From Anaeramoeba flamelloides (lineage: Eukaryota > Metamonada > Anaeramoebidae), in NCBI GenBank assembly GCA_027625915.1, contig JANTQA010000033.1:9796001-9860000 (forward strand): 64,000 nt of DNA. The letters are read 5' to 3'. Positions within the stretch are counted from its first letter, which is position 1. Every line of letters begins with the position of its first letter. A program made the position numbers and the translations under genes. A model generated the notes under the pieces. That model saw only the letters and a program-made list of their open reading frames with translations. It searched no databases and was not told where the DNA came from. Of this stretch, positions 36,001 to 48,734 are shown piece by piece.

Positions 36001-37074
36001 TGTTTATCCGAAAATTATAAAATATGTGTTGTATTCGTTTAAAATTTTTAGTTATTTTTCCTATTTTTATTGTAATTTTTTTCCTTTCTTTATTACCAAA
36101 TTTTCTTAAAAAAATTCAACACTTGTTACTTTATTTTTAGAATGATTTTTTTTTTTTTTAATTTACTAATCTTTTAGAAACAATTATCAAATTCCATATT
36201 TATTTTTTTTATTTTTTTGATCTATTTCCCATACAAGTTTTCAAGAAAAAAAAAAAAAAAATAGATATTTCAAAGTTTATAAATGTCCTTATTACAACAT
36301 AAATGGTAAAATAAACAATACATATATATTTCTTATCAAATCAAGGAATATAACATATTATCCAATTATCTTTTTAAACAGTTAAAATCAGATTATACTA
36401 ATAAAAAAAAATATCTCATAGTTTAAAAAGAAAAGTTGATTAAAGTTTTAAACAAAATCATTTCTCCTTGATTCTGCCAAGATTCTATAAAATTTCTTAG
36501 AATAATAACTTTTAATATATATAATTAAACTTGAAAAAATAATATTCCTCTATTAATGGGGATTATCATAATTAATAACCTAAATAACGAGTAGAATATA
36601 ATAAAATTTGATAGTTATTTATTCACAGTCTTGAAAAGACACACCAACAGTTTTAATTTAATATTATTTGATTTGAGATTTCCAAGTACATTAAAAACGA
36701 ATAAAACCTTTTGTTTAACTATCATAGTTAACCTTATTTAGTTTTTTTCAAAGTCATTAATATTTATAATAAATAATAATATATTCATATAAGAATTAAA
36801 TAACAATAAAAATCTTACAATTTATCCCAAAAAAATTTCAACTTAGAAATGGTTAAAGATAACAATCTTTTTTGATGCGATTAGCCAATCTATCAAGAAA
36901 ATAGAATAATTTGGATTAAAGATTTAATTTAAATTTTAAAAAAAATAACCAATATAATATTTTTGAAATTGTTCAAAATATAGATCCATTATTTATATTA
37001 TCATAAGTCAATGATATCCAAAATTATTATACTTTATTGGAATTTTGAAACAAAATTTTGAGATAATAGGGTTT

Positions 37075-37320
37075 TATTGAGGTTTTATATTTTATTTGTG
37101 AAATTTTCTTGATTTTCAAAATAAACAAAAAAATCAAGTAAACCTAACACCTTTTATTAATTTTTGAAATAAACTGAAAATTAGAAAAATTTTGGTTTAA
37201 TTTCAAAAAGTAAGATAAAAACCTATTGAAAGTATATTAGATTTCCCAGAATTCAAACAAACAGAGTAAAATCAAAGAGATTTTACTATTTTCTTTTAAG
37301 TTAAAAAAAAACCTAACCGA
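37075..37320. repeat. Family-B palindromic repeat
   Basis: The stretch contains GGGTTTTATTGAGGTTTT-type and CCCAGAATTCAAA...GAGTAAAATC blocks in opposing orientations, matching units at 21230-21985 and 57930-58030. It is non-coding. Confidence 0.5.
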
Positions 37321-37376
37321 AAATCAAAAAAAAACTATTTTTTTTTCAATTTATATCAATAAAGTATTCTTTAATA

Positions 37377-37572
37377 CAGCAAGCTCCACTTTTAAGGCAC
37401 AAAATTTCAATGAAATTTAAGACACAAAAAAACCTCAAATTAGTGTACAAAATTGAGAATTTTTTTTTTTACAATTTATTTTACTAGAATCTGAATTTTG
37501 TGCCTTAATTCGAGATTTTTTTCGTTCATTCAACTATGTTCAAAGTTTGTACCTTTAAAGTAGAACTGACTG
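37377..37572. mobile_element. Hairpin MITE, copy M4
   Basis: It starts CAGCAAGCTCCACTTTTAAG after TA (37375-37376) and ends TAGAACTGACTG before TA (37573-37574). The arms carry repeated AAGGCACAAA-type modules. It is non-coding. Confidence 0.83.
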
Positions 37573-37849
37573 TAGTCAAAATAATTGGTTATCTGTTTGA
37601 AAGATATTAATTAAAATTCTTAAAATTTATTTAATCTAAAACTTTAATTCAAAATTTTTAGCACACTATAATTCAATTTTTGAAAAATAATCTTATTTAA
37701 TCAATTCAAGAAGAGATATCAAATTAAAACCATTTACTAGATGAATTATTAACCATCATATACAAATTAAAACACTAAAAAAACAACAAATAAATAATTA
37801 TTAAAACTATTAAATTATCGGTATGTTAAAAATTTTGGGGAAGGACTAA

Positions 37850-37937
37850 ACAAAAAAAAATATTTTTGGTAAATTTGTTGAGATTCTATTCGGATTATTG
37901 ATCGATCAAAAGAAAGATACTAAAAACTAATTTTATT
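37850..37937 (+). repeat. Repeat A, copy 3, left part (interrupted by a SINE)
   Basis: It matches copies 2 and 4 from GTAAATTTGTTGA through the palindrome TTGATCGATCAA (37898-37909) and AAGATAC. The match resumes after 38310 (AATGTTTTTCT-TTTAAA-AACTCAA), so the SINE between has split it. Confidence 0.7.
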
Positions 37938-38309
37938 TTTTTTTCCATTAAAGAGTGGGTACTAAAAGTCCACCTGTTTGCCCGAATCCCTAATTTGAAT
38001 TAGAGATATTGTTGAACCAAGTGAGAGCTGGTCATTTCTCCCAAAAATTGGATCCGCTCCATAAATTGAGAGGGATTTTATTCCAATTCCGTTCAGTTTT
38101 ATAATAGTCAAAAAGATTCAATTCAGTCAAACGATTTCCTCAAAGAATTAGTGGTTCTAAGAAGCATAAGCCCGATTTTTAATTAAAATTACACCGTGGT
38201 GGATATTTGAGAAAATGGTAAACAATAAGAAATAATGGTTAAGGGAATAGAACCCCGGCCACCAGATTGTACACTGGGTTGTGTTGCCACTTGTCCATAC
38301 CGGTTCTCT
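37938..38309 (-). mobile_element. tRNA-derived SINE with 15-bp target-site duplication
   Basis: The element reads on the minus strand. The head is tRNA-like: box-A-like TGGACAAGTGGC (complement of 38286-38297), an anticodon-arm-like CCAG...CTGG, and box-B GGTTCTATTCC (complement of 38244-38254), with A-B spacing of about 31 bases, as expected for an RNA polymerase III promoter. A body of about 270 bp follows, then a short hairpin (37955-37973) and a poly(A) tail seen as T9 on the plus strand. AAAACTAATTTTATT occurs on both sides (37923-37937 and 38310-38324) as a perfect duplication. The element is clearly richer in G+C than its surroundings. Mobilisation would depend on a LINE elsewhere. Confidence 0.85.
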
Positions 38310-38875
38310 AAAACTAATTTTATTAATGTTTTTCTATTTTAAACAACTCAACTTTAACATAATATCAATCACATAATTTAAAAATGAGATCAAAGGAAAA
38401 CAAAAAATAAAAAAATAAAAAAATAATTTTCATCTTTTTCAAAAATCAAAATTATTTCCAATTTGAGTGGAATTATATTATTGTGATTGTTTGAAAAGTT
38501 TTCTTTGTGGGGTAAATTTTGAATTTTATTTTATATAGATTTTCTTAATTTATATTTCAAGAATATCATTCAATTAGATAACAATAAATAAATACTTTAT
38601 TTCCAATAGAAAATAAGAGCAAAAAATTGGGAAACCATCCTTTTGTTAGGAATTTTGTATTGATGGATTAAAACTTTTAAAAAATAGATCCTGTATATTT
38701 AATCAGAATTATGAGGTGAAAATATGAAGAAAATTTTAAATGTTAAAGATAAACCAATTTTCCAACATTATTTATTTTCAAATTTCCAATATTAAATGAT
38801 AAATAAATATAGAAAAATCAATTTTTCAAAAAATAACATTAAAGATCATAGTTTGGTTTCTTATATTAACGCGTA

Positions 38876-38925
38876 TATCTATCTATCTATCTATATATAT
38901 ATATATAAATATATATATATAGAAC
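38876..38925. repeat. CTAT/TA microsatellite
   Basis: A CTAT tetranucleotide run passes into TA repeats. Confidence 0.9.
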
Positions 38926-39504
38926 AGTCAAATTGATAAATGCATAGAAATTTGTATTTAAAATAATAGTTTAATCCACTGATACCAAATAGGGTGATAA
39001 AACTTTATAGTTAAAAAGATTTCATTTAAAAAAAATATATTATTTGGACTTTCTTCGAATCTTCCACAAGTATAATCTTGTTACTTAAATTAAGAAAATT
39101 TTAAATTAGATTCCATATAATTTGAAAAGTTTTATAATTTCTTTTCGTTTTTTTTTTTACAAACTTTAAAACAAATAAAATACTTGTGAATTTGATCAGT
39201 TACAACTTTATGTTTGATTAAATTTTTAGAATTTCACAAAAAAAAATCTACACGTCTTTTTTACTTCCCTTGTTTTTTTCACAACCATTTAAATTAAACC
39301 CCATTTCAAAAATTCTAACATTTCCAAAAGTTAAAATATGTAAAAAATTTTAATTTGCTTTTGTATTTTTCTTAACATAATATTAAATTATATAATTTTA
39401 TTTTAGTATTAATACTTTTCCTAGTAATCATTTTAACTACAAAAAAAAAAAAAAAAATACAATTAAAAAAAAATTGGTTCCTAAAAAAAAAAAAGAAAAG
39501 AGCT

Positions 39505-39835
39505 GAAAAAAAAATTTTATTAATTAAATTTGTTGAAATTCCACCAAAAATTATTGATCGATCAAATGATAAGATACCATCAACTTAGTTTATGTGAAAA
39601 TTTTATTTACAAAACTTAATATTAACCCTCTATCGTCAATTCCAAAAAAAATTTTGATATAAAAAAAAAGATTACCTAAATTGAAAAAAGGAAATGACAA
39701 CAAAACAGAAAAGACAAAAAATGAAATATAATATAAAAATAATATTTTTTTAAAAATTAAATATAAATGGGGGTATTGTTACCATTCCAACTATTTAAAC
39801 TGTGACCAATTTTTTGAATTTATTTTTGATGAAAA
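39505..39835 (+). repeat. Dispersed repeat A, copy 4
   Basis: It aligns with 30690-31030 end to end, with the palindrome TTGATCGATCAA at 39554-39565 and the terminal block TTTAAACTGTGACCAA. There is no supported gene. Confidence 0.75.
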
Positions 39836-41076
39836 ATATTGAATAAATAATAATCTTGAATAGTCAAAAGGTGTTTTTTTTTGAGAATTTTGACAACCAA
39901 TCTTAAAAATATTTGACCCTTTCCCACAAATTGAACGGACAATTGTCGTGTTTTGTACCTTTGAAAATTTTACCCAACTTTTCATCACAAATATTATTAT
40001 TTTAACAGAAAAACAATTCTTTTATTTTTTGGAGTACAATGGATATAATTCTTCTTTACAAATCTCCATCTTATGAACAAGTCTATTCTAAACATACACA
40101 CTTGTGTTATTCTATTATGGAAACGAACTTTGGAAAAGTTTAAACAACTCAAAAGAAAAATAAATTAACTCCATTTCAAAATCATTTTCCAATTAAAATT
40201 CAAATTTTGAAAAGAAATATTTTTCTAAATTAAAGTTATCTATTATAATCAAAAAATTACAATTTTAATATTCAGTTCTTTAAAATAGGAATATTTGTTT
40301 TTAATCTAAAAATAAAATAAAAAAAAATAAAAAAAAATTGTGAAATTTATTATGAAATTTAATTTATAAATAAATATTTTAATTGACAACCCAAAAATCG
40401 GATTTTTTTATTAAACACCCATCAATCTTCTCAAAAACTAAGATTCACAAATTGAGATTTTGGAAAAAAAAACAATTTCCTTTTTGAACCATAATTATAA
40501 TTCATACAAATTTAAAGTCAATCAACAAAGGACCAAAATAACATGATCTATAATCAGACACTAGAAAATCTTTTTTCAATCTTCAGATATTGAAAACCTT
40601 TAAAAACTTAGTGTCTTCGCTAGATAAATTATAATAATAAATAAATCTTTGGTTTTTCCAAGATAAATATTACTACTCTGTGTTTTCTTCAAAACAATCC
40701 TTTTACTTACAAAATAAATTTAACATAATTCTCTTTCAGTTTTAAAAATCTCAAACATGAAAAAGAAATACAATTTTCGATTAAAGTTCCATACTCAAAA
40801 AAGGAAAAATCAGAAGAGGTGTTTATTAATCAGAATTTATTTCAATTTTTTTATAATTCTTGTTTCTATCTTTTTTCAAAAACTGCTGAAAAATTTTGTT
40901 CATTTTTTTTTGCAACACAAAAAGAAAAAGGGACAACACGAAAGAAAGATCAATTATGAGGACTTTTGATGCACTTCTCAATTTAGTTCTTGAAAATACT
41001 CCTTTTCAAAGGAAATACAAGTTAAAGTTAAAATTCATTTTTTTAATCTTTGATTTTTTACTGACTTTTAATTCTT

Positions 41077-44000
41077 ATGTCAACCCGAGTAAATATACTA
41101 AGTAACGTTGAAGTGAAACCAAGTGTTGTTGTATATTCAAAAAACTCAAAAAAAGTACAAGAATCAATTTTTACCATTTCAAACAATAATAGTTTTAGGA
41201 TCGCTTTTTATGTAAACTTTTTTTTTCTTTCTTTTTTTCTTCTTCGCGCTTTATTTTTTATTCTACAAAGATCTTTTTTCTTTTTTTTGAAATTGGAAAA
41301 CCAAAAAGAAATAATCACCACCATTCTTACAAGTACATAACCGATACTCACAAACAATGGCCGTGTTCTTAAAAAGACTTTTATAAATTCGGAATCTATA
41401 ATTTTTTTTTTTTTTTTTTGTTTTTTTTTTTTGTGTCTTGTTGGGATGCAATTGAGATTCCCAAATGTAACCGTCCAAATCAACTTTAAAAAATTTTTGT
41501 TGAGATCCTTTCAAACAATTTGTTTCTTTAATTCTAACAAAACAGATTTATATTTTTGTGAGAATTTTTTAGCGATTCTTTATTAAAAACTCACGGTCAG
41601 CTGGGTTGTTATTCAAAAAGTGAGGACAAAAGGTTTAAGTTAGTAACCCGAAAGCTTCTTAAAAGAGTGGATCAAACAATTAATGCAACACTATTTAAAC
41701 CTTTTAGTCCTCATTTTTTTAAAACAGCCACAATAAAAGTTTGTTTATTTTTTTTTTATAGCTCAAAACAATTTACAGTATTCCAATTGCCTAACAAACC
41801 AAAGGTTTCTTGAATCTTCAGATATAAAACATTTATTTTGGAACAAAAGAAAGAATTTGACAAAAAAGAAAATATCGGCTTTAGGAAGTAGGTACATTTT
41901 ACCATTTTGAAGAATTTTAATTGCAAGAAACATTACTGAAAAATGATTATTTGAGTGCCATGGGATATTGAAACTTTGAAACCAAAATACCATTCTTAGC
42001 TGCTCTATTTGTGAATTGAAAAGTAAATGAACAAAAAGTAAATCAGAGTTGAATCTTCAAATTTTTCAATTTTATGAACATTTTTACTTTGATTAAAATT
42101 TTTGAGTTTTATTAAATTAGGTTTTTTGGATCTAGAAATTAGTTTATGGAAATGCTTGAAATTAATCATAAAATAAACCATAAAGAAGAGCCTAGTAGGT
42201 TTATATTTGAAACAAATATTTTCTTTTAGAAGACCAAACAAGAAAGATCACCTTTCCCAGATAAATTTGTTGAAATCAAGAATGAAAAAAAAAATTCGAT
42301 AAAAGCCTTATTTTCGAAGATTTGTTTTTTCTTTTTCTTCTTAATTTGGATGGATCCAAACAATTCATTACCTTGGATTTCTCTCATCCCCATTACTATT
42401 TATTAATTATTTTGACAAGACATTTTTTACAAATTTGTATTCAAAATTCCTTTTTCAAATATTTTGATCAAACAAAACCAAAATAAAGAATACTCAATCA
42501 AAGATTAAAGTAAAGATCTCGAATCCATGGAATCAAATTACAGTTACAAAAGATTCAACTCAAAATAAAAGAAAAATTTTAGAAAAAACTTTAATCAGAT
42601 TCAGAATTATTTTGAGTTTTCAGATTTAATCAAAAATAAATAATTATCAAATCAAACAAACACATCCAATAAATCTTTATTTCTGAAGAAGAATTTAAAA
42701 AATATACTATTTTCTTGAACCCAAACTAGAATTAGATGAATTAAATGACAATATGATTTTTAAATTCATTTTGGAAATTCTTTAGATAAAAAAAGTAATT
42801 GGTTTCTCAAAAATTTTCCAATAAACAGTTTTTTCATTCAGAATGAAAAATAAAACCAAATAAAGAAGAAGTAATTGTATCAAATATTACAGATAAGATC
42901 AAGAAATAAATGATTTTTATTTATTATTTCAAGCTCAAATAATACATTTTTTTGATTTCCATTTTTTAGTTTGGTATGTAAATATCTTATACTATGGATA
43001 TCTGAAATACTCATATTTATTAAAATATTAATGTTATTTGGTTAAAGAAATAATTTGAATGATTCAGTTTCACATAAACTGTTAGCACTCAAAATTAGTA
43101 AAATGTACTTACCCCCTTAATTCTTCAATTTTCAAAATTACGATCATTTTTAGAATAATAAACAAAACTTTTTGTTTCAATTTCCCAAAATATTTTTTCT
43201 TCAGAATTTATTAGTAGAATGAAAAAAACAAAGATCGTACCACAAAAGCAATTGTAAATCAACATTTTTAGAATTTAAATTTAACTTTTCCTAATCGAAC
43301 TGTTGAGAGAAAATTCAAATTTTATTAATTTGAATTTACCATTACAGCTATTTTGTAAAAGTGAGTATTTATTTTTTTTTTCGATTGTTAGAATTATAAC
43401 TTTTCCAAAAAATAAAGACTTAAAACAGTTAGGACTCAAAATTTTCAAAAGTTCTTTTCTCATCACTCCAACTTCTCCAAATGACCACTCAACACTCACA
43501 ACACAAAGCAAAACTTTTTAAAACTTAATTTTTTTTAAAAAGTAATAATTCTCAAAAAGTCCTTACTTCTTTAAAATAGAAAATTTCAAAAAAGTTTTAT
43601 AAAGTCCTTACTTTTTTAAAATATCTGTATTATAAGAAAATTTTATCTAAAGGAATTTTTCCACGAAAATTAGTTTTATTTCAATCTTTTTTCTGAATTG
43701 TTCGAATGTCTAACAAACATAATAATCACTTAACCCTTTAATTCAGGATACAATATATAATTTAAAATGAATTATACAAGAAAAAAAAATGTTGGAATGA
43801 AGTACTGATAAATTCAAAAAAATGTAAAAAATTTTTAGTTCAATTTCCATTTTACTAAATTTAGATAACTCTACTTACAAAACATTTCATTTCAAAGTAC
43901 ATTTTTCAAAATCAATTAATTTTATAAGTTTCTTTGGATTTAAACCAAAAACATTCTCACTTCATATTTGATCATCATAAAGTTCAAAAAGTTTAAAAAA

Positions 44001-47000
44001 AAAGAAAATCGAATTAAAAAATTTTTGGAGATGTTTTTGGGATTTATTCGTAGTGACAAATAAAAAAATTCTTTAAGAAGAAATACACTTTAAAACTTAA
44101 ATTGTATTATTAAGGTTTTTTTTTCTATTGGTTGAGTTTTTACTTAATGATATATTAAATTATTAAACATTCAAATTGAATCATTTATAAAGGGAACTAA
44201 TTTGAAGTTTCGATATTCATCTAATAAATATTCACAACAAGATTTCTACATCTTGAAAAAAAGAATTCAAGAGGAATCAACAATTGAATAAAATATTTTT
44301 ATTTACCAAGCATTTCCCTCGATCAGAAAAATTTTGTAAAAAAAGCACACAAGATTTCTATAATTTCGTATGCTTTCTGTGGGATTGTATGATTTTTGTT
44401 ATTGTTCAATTCTTTGAATTTTTGAAAAATTAACTCTAAAAAATAGCACAACTAAATTCATGCATCAATACCAAAAGAAAAAAGAAAAATAAAATCTCCG
44501 CATTTATACTAATTTTTTTCTTTTTATATTAATTTAATTTAATTTAATTCAATTATAGATAAGAACATCATCTCCAGAAGATTTTTCGTTTTCGGTGACA
44601 GCAGGATATATCGACTCTTTATCTTCAATGAAAATCGAGCTTATTTATCAACCAAACATTTTAACAAAAGATCATAATAGCCAACTCTGTGAAATTATTT
44701 ATTATAAATCCAAAGAAACCAAAGTTACTGTGATTCAAAAACGTGTAAGTTTTTTATTTTTTATTCAAACAAAAACAAAAAAATGAAATAATAAATCATT
44801 CAGAAACATTTTTTTTTATTTTTATTTAAAGAAGTGTAAAATACCTTCCCTTAATATTTTTAAAAATTTTCCTTTCTATGCATATTTTTTAACATATGGA
44901 GACTAATTATTTTTTAAAAGAATTTGTTTTAATGAATATAAACATATCTATATTTGATTTAAATACGGTTTAACCCAACTCTTGATCCACTATTTGTGAT
45001 CAGTTAACCCCCAGTTTCTCTATATGGAAATTGAAAAAAAAAAAATAAAAGCATATTCAAGGTTTTATTATTTTTTAGTTTCTAAAATCAAAATAATTTA
45101 AAGACCTGTCAAAAGAGGGGCGAATATAGCTTCTTTTTCTTGAGAATTGGATCAAATATTCAAAACAATTTTTATTTTTTTTTGTAAAAAAATAAATCTA
45201 ATTCCAACTTTTTATTGAAAATTTTTATCACAAAAAATAGCCCCTTTTTTTCTGTACAGAGTAGAATACACACCACTAAAACAAACCAATTTTAAAACCA
45301 AAACCAAAATTAAACAATGATTTCTATAAGTTGAGAGATGAACTTCTTTTTTTTATGACTTTTTTCAATTCAAAAAAAGAAAAAAATCGAACTACTAGCA
45401 AATATCCAAGTTATAAATAGTTTTCTTATAAGAGTATATTTGTAATTTTTCAAACTCACATGGTAATAAATAATCTCAAAAAGTAAAATCTCATTAATGG
45501 AAATGAGTAACAAAAACATGATGTATGTTGAAGATTTAATTTTTTATAGAGAAAATTTTACTTCAAAAAAAGCTATTGAATACTGTTTTCCAGTCTTACT
45601 CTAAACTAAATCACCATTTTATCCTTTAGAATTTGAAATTGTTAAGAGTAGTTGGTTTCCAAAAAATTTTTTTAAAAACAAATACTTTCTTACGTTTCTC
45701 AAAATTCTAGTATGTTAATACATTTCTTTTTTCTCAATCCAAATCTATTTTTGATGAATCCTTAATTATAAAAAAATATATTACCTAAACTTGTTTACCA
45801 AGTTAAATTCGAATTTCTATCTGCACTCTTAATTTAATTTTAATTTAATATTATTTTATGTTTTCATAATAAATTAAAAATGGTTTCACTTTACTATCTT
45901 TCAGTATTGTTTTTCTTTATTAGTTTTTTGATCAACAATTCTCATTCCATTTGATAATATTCAAACATAAGAGCGAATATTATTTTCAGTGTTTTTAGCT
46001 GGAAATTAGAAAAAAATAAAAAATACCAAAATTGTAGTGTAAGACATAGATTGGTTCATTTCACTTTTTTGATTTTACTTGAAATCTATTTGATTACAAA
46101 TCTAAGGTATTTTCAAAAAAGTGGGGAATTTTTTTTTATGCATTTCATTAAAAATTCTCTTTGTTAGCGGATCTGTTCGTAAATTGGCAATATCGAATTA
46201 AAGTGAAATATTAACACTGATTGAATCAACAGGCTAAGGTGTTTATTTCAAAATATGACCATTTAAATATTTCCAAAAAATGAAAAAAAAATAACACATT
46301 TTTTGGAGAAAACGAGGTGCATCAAATTTCAATAAAAAAACAGGAAATATTGACAAGGACACAAACAATTTTTTAAATAATAAAATGTAGTTATAAGTTT
46401 TTCCCTTTAATTAAAAATTTTGTAAAGATGAAACCTGTTATGAAAACCAATTTTTACAATCAAAAAGAAAAAAATTTACCACCAATTTTCACACCTGATA
46501 AAATATCAGATTTACAATTGAGATCAGAAAATTTTTATCTTTTATTAAAGTAGTGTCATACTAACGAACAAATTGAATTATTATTAAGAATCGATTAATG
46601 ATTATTGTTAATTTTTTTTGATCTTTAAATAGTTTTATTGAGGATTGAGTTTAATAAAGATATTTTAAATTAAATTTGACATTCTTTTTTTGGAAATAGC
46701 TTTTATTAAAAACTGTTAATTAAAACAAAAAAAGCTGAAATTATCTCCATAATGTTAAAATTTTATTTGAGACAATTTTCCATTTCAAAAAAAAATCAAA
46801 CACATCAGATATTCGAAAGTATGTACAAAAATACCTACTAATGTGGTTCCAAAAGTCGAGCGATATCCAATGGTATTTTTCCAAGATCTTCATTAATCAT
46901 CAAGAAAGAGATATATGGAGTTTCTTTGTCATCATTTAATATTTTCATGAATTAATTCTACATTATTTTAAATACTAAGTCTCAATACAGCTCAATAATT

Positions 47001-47397
47001 AACAAAATTTTGTTTGGTTTTTTTGAAGGATTATTCGAAAAAAAAAAAATTATTAAATAGATCTTAAGTGTAATAATTTATATTTAAATAAAATATTATT
47101 TTTTTCTCTTGTGTTACTCTTAAAAATAACTTTTTATGTTCTGTTTCCAAGAGTCTTGGTATGAAATTTGTTTAGTCAACTCAAACTAATATTTTTCTAA
47201 AGATTGATTTAATTTTTAATTTTCAACACATTCTAAAATATTATAAATTTGATAAATATTAAAAAGGTGAATGTACAAATGGCTTTTAATGATTAATACA
47301 AGAAAAATTATTTATTTGACTTTTTAATTTAAATAGAATCTGTAATGGGATAAGTTTAATGATATATAATATGTATATTTGTATTTGTATTTGTATT

Positions 47398-47467
<70 letters not shown>

Positions 47468-48161
47468 GGGTATTATTATCTTTTATAATTTTACCTATTT
47501 TCTTTTAAATAACAAAAAACAGCCAATACTCTTGGTCAAAATAAAAGAAAATAAAAAATTTAAAAACTGTGTTATTCAACTCTAATAAATCTCTCAAAAT
47601 AATTAATAAATTATTTTATAAAAACTCTTATTATATATCTTCATATAAATTTTTTTAAAAATAAGTAAATTTATATTGTTTCTATTCTTAATCTAACTAA
47701 TCTTTTATTTTTTCAAAAAAAAAAAAAAAAAAATTCTTTATTATTTATGTATTCATTCTTTATTTGATTTATAGTTAAGAACAATGAGTTTTGAAAAACT
47801 TGGAAGAATAATTTTTACGATCAAATTTTCAGATAAGGTTACAACATTATTATTACAAAAAAAACAAAAATTTAATCAGCTTCCGGCAGAGTTTCTGTCA
47901 TCATTATCACCAAACGTGAAAAAGACAATCAAGGAATTTAAAACTTTTAGTAAAACAAATAAAAAGAATTTTATGATGAAAAAAAAAAAAATTAATGATA
48001 TGAAAGAAAAAATTCGACCATCATTATTTGATATCCATGTGAAAAAAGAAAGCCTTTGGAATATTGCCCTTGAAACAAATACAAGCGAATATGTCAAATT
48101 GATTGGAACACTTTGTTTAGTTTATTTAGTCCTATTTTTATTATCCTTAATTATTTTATAA
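41077..48161 (+). CDS. MSP-domain, VAP-like tail-anchored membrane protein (3 exons)
   Basis: I assembled this gene from three exons: 41077-41211, 44559-44744 and 47775-48161 (708 nt, 235 residues). All junctions are phase 0. Donors are GTAAAC and GTAAGT; acceptors are ATTATAG and TTTATAG. Exons 1 and 2 together make an MSP-type beta-sandwich (about residues 10-100): V-E-V-K-P, I-S-N-N-N-S-F-R-I-A-F-Y then I-R-T-S-S-P-E-D-F-S-F-S-V-T-A-G, aligning with the VAP stretch whose pattern is N-x-T...V-A-F-K-V-K-T-T-x-P...V-R-P-N-x-G. Exon 3 adds a lysine-rich helical region and one C-terminal hydrophobic segment (about 212-234), the layout of ER VAP proteins that tether other membranes. The lysines used by classical VAPs to bind FFAT motifs are not obviously kept. 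An alternative is another MSP-domain protein. Introns are 3347 and 3030 bp. Confidence 0.75.
41212..44558 (+). other. Intron 1 of the VAP-like gene (3347 bp)
   Basis: GT at 41212 and AG at 44557-44558. It contains a small palindromic element (arms near 41610 and 41715 sharing GAGGAC-AAAAGGTTTAA) and a 45-bp tandem duplication (about 43553-43625, AAGTCCTTACTT). No other gene was found. Confidence 0.7.
46250..46690 (+). repeat. Repeat A, downstream part only
   Basis: It matches 18900-19330 (ATATTTCCAAAAAA, GGAGAAAAC/AAGAAAAC, ACAAACAATTTTTTAA, AATAATAAAATGTAGTTATAA, TTAAGAATCGATTAAT). It lies inside intron 2 of the VAP-like gene and is non-coding. Confidence 0.6.
47375..47466. repeat. Compound GTATTT / TA / TG microsatellite
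   Basis: A few hexamers are followed by TA and then TG dinucleotide runs. The architecture is the same as at 11779-11848. Confidence 0.95.
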
Positions 48162-48734
48162 ATTAATTCTACAAACACTAAAGATTAATTTTTATTTTTA
48201 AATTTATTTACATAATATTTCTATATATAAACTTTGGTATGAAAAGGTTAATTAATTACCAAAATATTTGATTTTTTTTTTTTTTTCAAATTATTGAAAA
48301 TATAATTAATTTTAATATCTCAAACTAACATTAACTAAATAATGATAGAGAAATATATATTCTCATTTCTTTTTATTAAAACATAATTTTTTTTGTTTCT
48401 TCAAATTTTTATTTTATTTTTTAAAAGTTATAAAAATAAAATCTCAACAGGTAATATAATTGTTTATTTAACAAAAAGTACCGAGACGTTTGTGTATAAT
48501 AAACTAAAATTCCAAATTTTCCACACAGTGGAAAACAGTTAAAAGAATTTCAATAATACAATTTCATTCAAATTAGGAAATAAATTTGATTTTTGTAAAA
48601 ATATGAAAAATAATTTTTTTTTATATTTTGGTTTTTTTGTATTCATTTTAATTTTTTGAATTACCTGGCATCTTCTGTTCGATCAATAATTTTTTTCAAC
48701 AGTTGATATTAGGTTAAAGGTGAGTTCTTTAAAG

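Larger units (their letters stand above)
33019..41076. other. Gene-free stretch with nested repeats
   Basis: No gene with domain support over 8 kb. It holds family-B repeats (37075-37320), MITE M4 (37377-37572), repeat A copy 3 split by a SINE (37850-38400), a CTAT/TA microsatellite (38876-38925) and repeat A copy 4 (39505-39835). A short LSm-like peptide string lies at 40955-40996 (findings). An 85-codon frame at 33147 is considered chance. Confidence 0.5.
44745..47774 (+). other. Intron 2 of the VAP-like gene (3030 bp)
   Basis: GTAAGT donor at 44745 and TTTATAG acceptor ending at 47774. It contains the downstream part of repeat A (46250-46690) and a GTATTT/TA/TG compound microsatellite (47375-47466). 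No other gene was found. Confidence 0.7.

Noticed and set aside
38235-38309. A functional tRNA gene
   Set aside because: The anticodon-loop geometry and acceptor pairing are poor, and the sequence continues into a SINE body with a poly(A) tail and target duplication.
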